In this document: positions 12,901 to 24,900 of the stretch, in pieces
Numbering within the stretch: position 1 is the stretch's first letter
How the letters are laid out: each line of letters starts with the position of its first letter
NCBI GenBank assembly: GCA_025617745.1
Contig: CM046870.1
Span: forward strand, 4,407,285-4,471,284
Source of the DNA: Heliocidaris erythrogramma
Taxonomy: Eukaryota > Echinodermata > Echinoidea > Camarodonta > Echinometridae
Reading direction: 5' to 3'
DNA: 64,000 nucleotides
Position numbers and translations under genes: made by a program
Notes under the pieces: generated by a model
What the model was told of the DNA's origin: nothing
The model's database searches: none
Seen by the model: the letters and a program-made list of their open reading frames with translations, nothing else

Positions 12901-15900
12901 TTAACTCTTTGTGAAACACCCCCCTGGAATCATCAGTCTTATCCCCCTGCTCTGTCTAGGTCTGTGAAGATATTTTCATTTAAATATAAATTTCAAACTC
13001 GTTTCTTTTGTCATTACAGAATGTAAGAGTGAAAGAAAATTTCAATTGTGGCCAATTTGAGGATGTAAGGGTGACTAAGACATAAATGTAATCCGCTTAC
13101 TTGGTTCTGTTTGTCTTTCCGGACCTTCTGAGCTGCTGCAATGTTCGCCGCTGTGTCCTTCTGCGCTTGCTGTAAGGTTACATGTCAATCAGATACAAAT
13201 TCAATTAGAAAATAAAACAAAATGTTTAAACTAACATGATACAAGAAACATACAAATGTATTATTGAAATTCCTTTAATGTTTGAGTTCCTTACCGTGGA
13301 TTAATTAACTAAAGCCGGAATAATACTAATACATGTAAATCCATTTATCATTATCAGTATCATGATTACTATTATCATTATCAACACTATTATTTTCATA
13401 ATTACGTGTATCATAAATTTAGTCTATTTTGGAATAATCTGGAAGGCAGATTACAAACAGAGTAAAATATATATCTTTGGGTGATTCACTCTTACTAAAA
13501 GCTAAATGTGAGTTTTGGTAATGGAATGGAATTTTAAGAAAATATTGCTTTTAACCAAGCACTATACAGTTTCTTTGTTTAAAAACAAACAAAAACAAAA
13601 AACTTACCTGGATCTTTTTCCTTTGTTCATTCTCAACTATTGCTTTCTGTACCATGGAAACAAATTCAACAAAAATGCTATAAAACATCTATCAATATAC
13701 ATGTAAGAGAAGTATTATTATCAACAACAAAAGAACAAAGAGTTAAATGCATATATCTTGATCGGCTAGCAGATAATTGATACAGGCAGTTTCTGTTACC
13801 AACATGGACATGGAAGTCAATAAATTCAACATCTGGGACAAAATATAGACCAATACTGCACTTACACTAAATATATTATTTGTATAATTCATATCCAAAA
13901 CATCTTGCCAAAAGAATAGAACTAGGCTTGACTAGCACTAACTGCTAGTTCCAATTAACTGCACCTCAGTATTAGTACATCTACAGTATATTACATTTAG
14001 TTAAGTGTATGTCATGAACATTCAACTTTATGTAGATCTACATGCACATGTATGACTACATATCATTTCTGTTCATTCATGTTCAATTTATCACATTTTA
14101 CGTTTTTATGCACATGTATCTATGTAAAATTATTACTTGTTAGTACATTGTATGATTGTTCATATAAACTGTCATTTATGTGATGTGTTGTTAATAAATT
14201 CAATCAATCACTTATTCAACCTTTGTGATGACATATCACAAGTCTTCTTCTGGGCTCGACACCAACTGTTCAGGGCATATGTGTCCCCCCCCCCCCCCCC
14301 AATTTTAGCCCAGAACCACACAATTTTCAAATTAGGAGGGGAAGTGGCATACTGACCTTAAAAAAAGTTATTTTACCCTGTAACATGAACTCTAAACAAC
14401 AAGATTTTTAAATTAGGGGTCACAGGCAAAAAAGTTATTTTTCCCTGTAAAATGAACTCTGAACCATAAATTTTCAAATTAAGAAGGGCACAGGCATACT
14501 GACTTTAAAGAAAGTTATTTTACCCTGTAAAATTAATTCTGAACCATAAATTTTCAAATTAAGTGGGGCACAGGCATACTGAGAGTAAATTTTTTTTATT
14601 TATGCTGTAAAACTAGTTATGGCAAGTTTCATAATTTTCCTCAGTCCATGGCCGAGATCCCCAGGGAGGGAGGAGGGTGGAATCAAAACCTCCTGCCTGT
14701 GAGCCCACCAATATAACCCTGGATTTTGAGGGGTAAGAGTTAAAGGTCTGTGACTTACCTTGAAAGCAGCGGAGAATCTATGGAAGAGAGCGAAGAAGGC
14801 ACTGGGTGGTAGCGTCTTGGGATTCTCACCAAAGTATCCTACTACCTCATTGAATGCATCCTGAAATAGAATACAATAAAATTACATTCAAATAGCATTG
14901 CAAAGCTTGGCTACGGGACACATCAACATCCTACAACGTGTGATTTGTTGAATGCATCCTGGATACGATACAATCAAAGAAAGAACAAGTTATAGCATTG
15001 CAAAGCTTGGCTACGGGCTACAAAAATAAACCTCGTTACCAAAAGGAAGATTTGGGAGTGAGAAAAATCACTAGTATTGGTTACATAACTTCGGTGAAAT
15101 AACTTAATAATACAATTTTGTACATTTGAGTACAAATAACTACAAATTCACACAACTAAGTACAATTGAGTAGAACGATGCACAACTGATTGAGTGCAAT
15201 TTCGTACAATTGAGTACAATGTTGCACAACTGAGTACAATTGAGTGCAATTTCGTACAATTGAGGACAATGCTGCACAACTGAGTACAATTGAGTGCAAT
15301 TGAGTATAATTGAGTACAATGTAAATGTTGCACAACTGAGTACAATTGAGTGCAATTGAGTATAATTGAGTACAATGTTGCACAACTGAGTACAAATTGA
15401 GTACAGTTGAGTATAATTGAGTATAATTTCGCACAACAGAGTACAATTTCGTACAATGTTGCACAACTGAGTACAATTGAGTACAATTTCGTACAATGTT
15501 GCACAACTGAGTACAATTGAGTGCAATTTCGTACAATTGAGTACAATGTTGCACAACTGAGTACAATTGAGTGCAATTTCGTACAATTGAGTACAATGTA
15601 AATGTTGCACAACTGAGTACAATTGAGTGCAATTTCGTACAATTGAGGACAATGCTGCACAACTGAGTACAATTGAGTGCAATTGAGTATAATTGAGTAC
15701 AATGTAAATGTTGCACAACTGAGTACAATTGAGTGCAATTGAGTATAATTGAGTACAATGTTGCACAACTGAGTACAAATTGAGTACAGTTGAGTATAAT
15801 TGAGTATAATTTCGCACAACAGAGTACAATTGAGTACAATGTTGCACAACTGAGTACAATTGAGTACAATTTCGTACAATGTTGCACAACTGAGTACAAT

Positions 15901-18900
15901 TGAGTGCAATTTCGTACAATTGAGTACAATGTTGCACAACTGAGTACAATTGAGTGCAATTTCGTACAATTGAGTACAATGTAAATGTTGCACAACTGAG
16001 TACAACTGAGTGCAATTGAGTATAATTGAGTACAATGTTGCACAACTGAGTACAAATTGAGTACAGTTGTGTATAATTGAGTATAATTTTGCACAACAGA
16101 GTACAATTGAGTACAATTGAGTACAATGTTGCACAACTGAGTACAATTGAGTACAGTTGAGTATAATTGAGTATAATTTCGCACAACAGAGTACAATTGA
16201 GTACAATTGAGTACAGTTGAGTACAGTTGAGTAGAACTGAGTAAAATAGAGCTTTCTTGTTGGTTTTCATTGCCCATTTGTGGATAATTGAATGAAACTT
16301 TGCAATTTGAGAATACAAACCTTTGCATTCTTGAGATCCGACTCTACTTTGCGGACCTTCTCCTCATTGTTGAGAAGGAAGTCTCTAAGGTTGGTGTTAT
16401 CACTCTGCTGGGCATACTCTCTCTTACACAGTGTGATACCATGGCTTAGACTAGTGATGTCAGCTATCAGATTCTCCAGTGAGACTAGGAAGAGAATACG
16501 AGAGAATATTACAGAGATATTATTATTATTATTAGGTGGTCTGTCGGTATCGACAGATCACCTTTTAATTTTGTCAGAATTTTCTTCTTTATTATTTATT
16601 TATTTTTAAGACAAATTTTTGTTCCCACCAAATCTCAAAATCGGCCAGGTCAATATCATCGAGTTTCATGTCATGTATGAGGTCAATCATGGACATGGCC
16701 TACTAAGCTTTTGGAGGTCATCAGGTCATCGTGACGTCATCAAGACGCCATTTTGTAAATTTACAAGATCGATTATATCTTCATAATCGATCATCAAAAA
16801 TCAACTAAATTCACATCACATAATCTTCAATTGACAGGTCATCAAGTCATGTCCTCATAGGTCATCTAGAGGTCAGGACGTGCGCGTACGCGCGCGTCAA
16901 AATTAAAAAATGCTCAAAATCACGTAAGATCAAGTCTGCACATGTTTCAGGTCATTTTGAGCATTTCAAAAATTTCCGTGCGTAAGCGTCCGCGCGCGCG
17001 TTTTACGCGCACGCAAGTCGTAAATAACGTTAAAACGCTGTTTTTTCGATTGATTTGCAATCCTGACACTTTTCTTCATCATTTCCATCAACTTGGAATC
17101 AATTTCAATCAATAATAAGGTTGTACGGGCGCGTCAAAATTCAAAATCCGTGTGCGCGTCTATGGTGACAATAACGTAAAAACGTGCAAAAACATGCCTC
17201 TACAAAATTAACTCTAGCTCTTTAAATAGTCCATAAACCCCACAATTTTTTTTCATCATCAGGTAGGGAATGAATCATAGATTTCATTTCATGTATCATT
17301 TGACCCTTATAAACATTATGACGTCATCAAAATGGCGCCAGAAGTCAAAATTTCCATTTTTCATGTTTTGACGTCATCACATTTAAGCAAATTTGACTCT
17401 AGATTCGTAATTATTAGTCGTTTTTCGCCCAGATTTCAATATGTTGTAGCTGAGGCAATTTGCTACAAAATCAGTGTCCACCATTTTTCATCTTCATTAC
17501 GTCATCACAGTGAAATTTTCAATTAAAGATGCCATGTCAGAATTTTCCCTATTTGCGTGCTATGTCTATGGAAGATGATTTTTTTTCGAATCATGAATCT
17601 ACATGACATTGTTCTCTGAGCTGTATCTCAGTTGTTTTTGGTCCATTTTCTTCCAGATTTTAATATGTTATAGCTGAGACTATAATCTTTCATAAGTGTG
17701 GTCTCCAATTTTTGATCAGATGTCGGGATCATCCCCAATTTTTCACTACAAAATGTGATTTGAGAATCCCGATTTCGTTTACGTGTTATCTCTATGGGAA
17801 ATGTTTTGGTATATTGGTCAAAGCACTTGCCTCTCACTCTGGTGACCCAGGTTCGATTCCCGGTGGGTCCATTGAAAATTTTTTTTTTTTTTTGCTTCTT
17901 TTTGCCTTTCATTTTACCATCTTGTTCGACAATTTTAACATAAGCAATCACAAACCATGTAATAAACTGCCTTATTTTGCGTGTTATGTCTATTGGAAAA
18001 TAGTGTGCAATAGTTAATGTACAACCCTATGGAAAATCTGATTCCCTGAAGTGTATTAAAGCTATCCTGCAATATCATTAGTCCTATTTGATATCACAAT
18101 TTCCCAAAATTGGCTTACTCAATTATCTTCAAATTTTCGTCAGTCATCAGTCCTAATAAGGTCAAGTTCCCACATCTTTTTCAAGGTCATCAGGTTATCG
18201 TGACGTAATCTAGGCGCCATTTTGTACAAATCAACTTATGGTCATATCTTCTTCACTAAATGTCATTTCTCTTTCATATTTGGAAGGGCTAAGATCAAAA
18301 TTTCAGTCATGGTCATCACCATTATCATCATCATCATCATCACCATCATCATCATTATATCATTATCATGATAATCATCAACATCAATATCATCATCACT
18401 GTCATGATATTCATGATGATGATGATGATGATAATGATGATTATCATCACATTATCATCATTACTGTCATCATTATCATCATCATGATTATCACCAACAT
18501 CAACATCATTATTATCATCACCGTTATGATAATATTCATGATGATGATTATCATCAACATCATTATCATCACTGTCATGATATTCATGATGATGATGATG
18601 ATTAACATCAAAATCATTATCATCATCGCTGTCATGATGATATAATGATCCTCATCATGATTATCATCAACATCATTATCATCATCACTGTAATGATATT
18701 CATGATGATTATCATCAACATCATTATCATCACCACTGTCATGATATTCATGATGATGCTGATGATTATCATCAACTTCATTATCATCATCACTGTCATG
18801 ATGATATTCATGATGATGATGATGATTATCAACATCATTATCATCATCACTGTCATGATGATATAATGATCATCATCATGATTATCTTCAACATCATTAT

Positions 18901-21900
18901 CATCATCACTGTCATGATGATATTCATGATGATGATGATGATGATATAATATCATCATCATCATGATCATCATTGCTATTATTATTGTCATCACCATCAT
19001 CATTATATCAACTTCATCATGATAATCATCACCATTATCATGGTTGTTATCTTGCATAAATATTATCACATCTTCGAATGAACGTTTCACACATTTTCTA
19101 CATTCCTGTCCTCAAGAAGCATCTCCATGCGTGGCATTCTTGACTTCCTATCTTCAGTTTAGTATTTCCCCATTATTATGATCATCCTGATTACAATCAT
19201 GATCATACAAATTGAAAGACAGACCACCTAATTCGTCCTCATGACGAATTAAATTCTAGTTATTATTATTATTATTATTATTATTAAGTATTTGTCATCA
19301 TCTGTGCCTGGGAGGGGAAAGTACTGCCCACTGCTGGAATACTCCCCAGGGAGTGGAGAATGTGCATGCATTGTGTGCAGGCATGCCAGAATCCGATGAC
19401 CGGGGTAATAATATATATCTGTAATTGTGAGCGCTTTGGGCCACTATGGGAAAAGCGTGTTATACATGCCAGGTATTATTATTATTATTAAAGTAAACTC
19501 AATCATGGTAACCCTCAGGTCTCTCCTCCCTGTATAAATGATTGGTATGTGCAGGTGTACCACTACACCCGGGTTTTCCCCTCCTCTTCATTGAATAATG
19601 CAGTGGGTTCTTAACGTGCAAAGGTGGTGACTCTCCTTTACACAGGCCCTCCATTTAACGTCCTATCCGAGGGACAGAGTTTTTTCCACTGTAACGTAGC
19701 CTGCGTCTATAAAACAGGGGAGGGGCACGTTAACATGTAGATACATGTAGTCTTTGACTATATTATGTATTGATAAGAGGTAATGTGACTTTGGTAAACC
19801 AAAAATGTGTTTCAATACAAACTGTCCGTAAGAATTTCAAATTAATTGATCATGTCAAAATTTTGCAGCTGTGATCAGTTGACAAGTGGAATATTATAAA
19901 AAATCCTCCTTATAACCATTTACACTGAAAAGAAGACAAAAATATATAGATACATGTAGGACTATTTATTGTACATGTGGCATACTTCCATCGGTCAAGA
20001 ATGTATTTATCTTGTTTTTTGTTTTTTATTCAGCTACATGTGTTATATATCTCCAATTATATTAATTTGAATTATTGAAGAAATATGCTGTATAAAAAGA
20101 AAATGTTGAATGTTATTATGAAACAATTTTCACAGAATATATCTAACCTGCTGCTGCCTTCTCTATGTACTGAAGATCGTCATGGAAACGAGCGACATCA
20201 GGGAATTTTTGGTGGATGGTTTCTACGATGTAATGGAGCAGCGTTATCTTACGGTCTGCTGATTTGGTATCAAGAAGCTGCGAGTGTTGGGGAGAAAGAA
20301 AGACATTTGTCAAAGGAAACAATCAGAAAAAGGACACTGCAAAACTCATTATTACAAAATATAAAGAAGGAATAATTTGAAACCAACAACAAAGAAAAAG
20401 GGGAAATTAATCTTTAATAATGACTTTCAGAAAATCAATAATCCAGCTTCTTGAATAAATATTAAAACATGCTTCGCAAGGATACAAAAAAAAAAACACT
20501 CCTTAAGACCGCAAGGCAAATTCCTGCACTTTGACTATTCATTAAAATGTAAAAAAAATATTCCAAAGATTAGAAATGAGTGAAGTATGATTGGCAGTTT
20601 GCTTGTACTATTTTTCAAACTTGTAATTTGGGAAGCTTACCGTGTCCAGGGTTTGGAGTTTGAAACCATAGGCTGCTCCTCTCTTTGAGCTGTTAAGGTA
20701 GTTTCCAAAGGCTAGGATCACCTGTAAAACAAAGATAAATGGAAGTGAATGTACAGATGATCAACTGCAGTCTGGGAGATGACATTGGTAAATATTTATC
20801 ATGAGCACTTATTTTGTTAAAGATATACATGTAGCTTTAGGGCTTGGGCTGTCATGCGTTTAGGATAAGCGGTACATACAATGTAGTATGAGTCCAGGGG
20901 CCATATTCTGAAAATTATGTTAAGTCATTGGTTAATGATTGTGCAAAGATGGCTGTGCCCGCGTAAAGTTAACAGAGACATCTGCGCAAGCACCAATGAT
21001 TTGTGTTTCTTGGGCGCAATTTCAATTTGTTTTGACAATTAACATACTTTTCCTTAACATAAAAGTTTTCAGAATACCGCCCCAGGTTTGAAGTTAGGAT
21101 TATAGTTAGACTTAAAATGTGGCCAAGAAAAATTGCCGCTTGTGCAAGTGTTGCAAATCTTGAAATTTGAAATCACATGCTTTCCAAATATTTCATCCCA
21201 ATGTCATGTTTTCACAACTAAAATATTTTTACACTTCAACTGATGACCATAGATGTAAATAACATCCAAACGGGTGTACTGTTCAAACTAATACTACAGG
21301 AATAACATATTGTACACAAAGTAATGAAATAAAACCTTTAATAATTAGATTCCTTTTTGTGTATTTTTGTTTAAAATCGCATATTTCCCTATGGTAAAGA
21401 CAAGCTAAATAAGGTCCAATATACATATACATGTATGCCTCAAGTCAGACAAATCCTTCACCCTATTAAAAAGGCTGGGATTTTTGTGACCTTACAGCCT
21501 GGGGTTGGGTGGGGCAGATTCCACTCTTTCCCAGCTTACCTCAAGTAACTTCTTAATCCTGGTAGAGTTCTTGATAGATAACGATGCTGATGTGATTGCA
21601 TTCAGTTGCTGAAAGAAATAAGAATATTCATTGGAAATGTTACCACATACATTGTACAATGTGAAACAGATAGCATAAAGCAGTTGCAAAATTTAAGACC
21701 AAAATAGAATGGAAGGTGAAACATCTTTCTTCATCATTTAGATGACATTCTAAATCACACTCTGATTCCTTTCATTGCAGCAAATACTTAAGTCTACAAT
21801 GTAGGTCATCTCATCTCAATGGCCAAAAACTGTATTACTTGAATTATCCATGGAAATACAATGGTATTAAAATTACCTGTGCCCTTTTGTTTGTTTCTTA

Positions 21901-24900
21901 CTAACAGTAAAGATAAAACTGTTTGAATGTTACATTACAACATCCATACAACTACAGCCCTGGAAAAAAATTATTAGACCAAGCTTCTGTAGTAAGGGTA
22001 CTATAATATGCAAACAAGATTATAAAAATGATTTGTCTTTGTATTTCATTGAATGAATACAAAATTCCAGCAATTATACCATGCTTTCATATTTTATTTC
22101 CCTCTTACCACAAAAATAACACTATCAGTAACCATTCTTGGTCTAATAATTTTTTCTGTGGCTGTATATGATCTTCCGGGGAATAAAGGGGGAAAATACA
22201 TGTACATGTAGGTGACCTTGAGAGGTACTGAAGGTGACCTTGTAAGGTACTCACCGGTGTGAAGGAAAGGATGGAATCAGTGAAGTTACCCATGAAGATC
22301 ATACAACCTAGACGTTGATTAAGCCTATCAACCTTACACAGCTGAAACACAGTCATTGCAGAGAAAGAGAAAGAGAGAGAGGGAAAAAAGCAACATTAGT
22401 AACTTGCAAGACAGAACAGTCAACACACGTTTGTTGAAAGATAAAAGTTACAATGTAGGTTCACACAACAGTTACTAAACTTGAAGTTTAGCTTGTGGTT
22501 GTAGAATTTCAAGTTATATTGTAATAATGGACTGTGTAGACACACTTGTGGTTTTGTATTAAACTTAACTCAAAAGTTTTGAAACCACAAGCAAGCTTAT
22601 AGTTAAACCCTAAAATGGCCGGGTTATTTTGGCGCTCTCTCAGCCGGGGGTATGGAATCCAACTTGGCACACAGATAGAGTATCTTATAAAGAATAACCC
22701 TGTAAAGTTTCATATCTATATCTCCAACAGCTTTTTAATTATCACAAACTGATTATTTACATACTCGCGAATTGAAAATTCTGCACTTTGTACAATACAC
22801 ATGGAGAAATTATCATTTTGGCTGTGCACAGAGCAGCAATTTTTGATGCTGCGCTGTACCTGTTGGCCAAAATTTTACAAATTTGTTATCAAAGGATGCG
22901 TAAAATTGGAGGCAATATAGTCCTGAAAGCTCGCGGCACGAAAAAAATTATCCTTGAACATATCGTGGCAAACGTCGACCCCCCCCCCCCCCCCCCCCCC
23001 CCCGGCCCTTTCATTGTTAACGCGAAAATCTACAAGCAGCAGGGCATCCTCACACAAAGTTATGTGCTGTACATTGGTCACATGTATTCTTAATGCTCTC
23101 GGTTTCTTGTGATCTATGGGGGGGATGACATGTTATTACTCTTATGAATGTTGTGTGTGATCAAGAAATTAAGTACAGTCAAACCTGCTTTAGCGACCAC
23201 CTGTATAGAAAGACCACCTGTCTATAAAGACCATAATTTTTGTTTCCCTTGAAAAGTTTTTCTCATTGAAACATGTATTAAAGGAACTTGTACATAAAGA
23301 CCACCTGCTCATAAAGACCACTGTTCATGTCTCCCTTGAGTGGTCTTTATAGACAGGTTTCACTGTATCCATATTCTCCATGTACATGTATCTCTGAATT
23401 CAATGATGTCTCCTCTCTTCCTCTTACCTGAATCATAAGTCTATCTTCATCTGTTAATACATTGATGGGCTTCTTGTCCTTCTCATATTGCTGGAATACT
23501 TTCTTCTCGTCATCTTTAGGACTGCACCTATGAAGCTGCTCCACTGCATCGATTGGAAGTGAGGCAAGATTCGTCCTGCAATAAAAAATCAACAATAGAA
23601 ACATTTAGAGTAAACTCTAATTTTGAAGTCTCATCATGCCTACTTGTATAATAAATAGAATATTTTTAAAGTGTGTTGCTGATAAATGGAGAAAGTTATT
23701 TTATTTCCTTCTGTTCCTAAAGCCCCTGTTTGGGTTAATCCTACTGAATCAGAACATAAATGCAATAAGTAAAATTGCAGGTATGAACCCCGAGGACTTC
23801 AGTACTACACATCTGGGGAAAAAAACTTAATTCATTAATCTATCCTTAAAAATGTGCATTGGGTATTTCAAGGTGTTTGGTTATAGAATCAACTAACACA
23901 ATGACAACTTCATTCATTCCCCAAACTCATGCTTAAACTTGTTATCACCTTCATCTCTCACAATGATCATCCCTGCTGATGATGTCACGTCCCCACTTTC
24001 CTTTTTTAACTATATTATATGAAATCTTCACTGTTTCATACATGTCTATAAAAAATATCTCCCTTGTAACAAAATATGTTACAGCAATGATAAACTTACA
24101 CATTAAATAAGGAGTCAGTCCTTTTAGTTATAGGCTTGGAGCATAAAATTTGAATAATTGCAATTTCATATAATAAAATACAAAAGAAAAAGTGGGGATA
24201 TGACATCATCAGCTCACTCACTGCATATTCATGATGACGTGCATATAATTGTTTTACCAAAATAATGCAAAACTTTAAAATTCCATAACTTCATTATTTT
24301 TCATCCGATTTCGATGAAATTTTTAGTGATTCATTTGTTTAATTTTACTCTATTTATTCAATTCATATTAATTTCAGGCCGGAGTACCCCTTTAAGTCAG
24401 TTTTAACAGGAACAGATTATATCAAAATAACAAACGTATTAATCCTCTTTAACCTTGCACTACGCCAATAACAGGGTCAGGTAAGTCTTATCTCACACAC
24501 AGCGCAAGTATCTGAATCACAAAACGTAAAGAGCTTTACAGGAGAGGGCAAGACACCCCCTTCCACACCAAGCCTGGCGGAAATCATCGTATTCGATGGA
24601 TAGCGCCATCAACCTTAAAGGGAGCGACAAGTCGCAATCTATGGGCGGTTTTACAGTTGGCTGCTCCTTTCTCTGGATCAAAGTTCAAAGCGACTTCAAT
24701 TTATCGCGCGCACCTAATAAAAGTTCGCACATTGACCCAAATTTGAGTAAACAAGATCGCGCGTTCTTTATTCCAGTATCTGAATCTCATTGGTCGGTTA
24801 CGTATGTAGGGATTCGAGTTAACGATCACGCGAGGAATTCGGCAATAACATTCCTTCGGTAGCGCACGATTGGACCTTGATTGTATCCGAATTTCCCTGA

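Larger units (their letters stand above)
13647..14758 (-). other. FMNL: Intron 21
   Basis: No gene. It holds a poly-C run (14,285-14,300) and, next to it, a minisatellite with units of about 90 bp. Confidence 0.7.
16534..19259 (+). mobile_element. Helitron/Helentron-like non-autonomous element, copy 1 (2.7 kb)
   Basis: Matches an inverted copy at 52,693-54,553 over most of its length. The 5' end is a near-palindrome (AGGTGGTCTGTCGG then CGACAGATCACCT). Near the 3' end, GACAGACCACCT is the inverted repeat of the 5' tip. It is followed by a hairpin (AATTCGTC, loop CTCAT, GACGAATT) and then CTAG at 19,256-19,259. A subterminal inverted repeat, an internal microsatellite and a 3' hairpin before CTAG are the layout known for Helentron-type non-autonomous elements. 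The interior has CpG-rich hairpins (16,870-17,020), a tRNA-Gly-like unit and a 760 bp ATC/ATG array. (ATT)n flanks both ends. No Rep/helicase is encoded. Superfamily is inference. Confidence 0.72.
16485..20147 (-). other. FMNL: Intron 19
   Basis: Almost fully occupied by a Helentron-like element (16,534-19,259) and SINE-like debris after it; no protein gene. Confidence 0.75.
22342..23427 (-). other. FMNL: Intron 15
   Basis: Holds a short-lived (AG)n, a 25-base poly-C and a 190 bp MITE. 22,440-22,620 resembles part of the element at 62,451 (both have CTTGTGGTTTTG and AAACCACAAGC/AAACCACGAGC blocks). Confidence 0.7.

Noticed and set aside
15126-16245. CRISPR-like array
   Set aside because: Repeats are direct 10-11 bp monomers without unique spacers, in an animal intron.
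15140-16328. Three overlapping minus-strand frames of 352-392 codons rich in Cys, Thr, Leu and Tyr
   Set aside because: They lie in a minisatellite with no stops in any minus frame; no domain, and they overlap each other completely.
17628-17951. 107 codon minus-strand frame
   Set aside because: Lies across the antisense of the tRNA-like unit and its T run in the Helentron-like element; no homology.
18238-19090. Met/Ile-, His- and Asp-rich frames on both strands
   Set aside because: Translation of the ATC/ATG trinucleotide array.
19230-19250. Hammerhead ribozyme suggested by TCATGAGGACGAA
   Set aside because: The CUGAUGA core is absent; the sequence is explained by a simple 8 bp hairpin.
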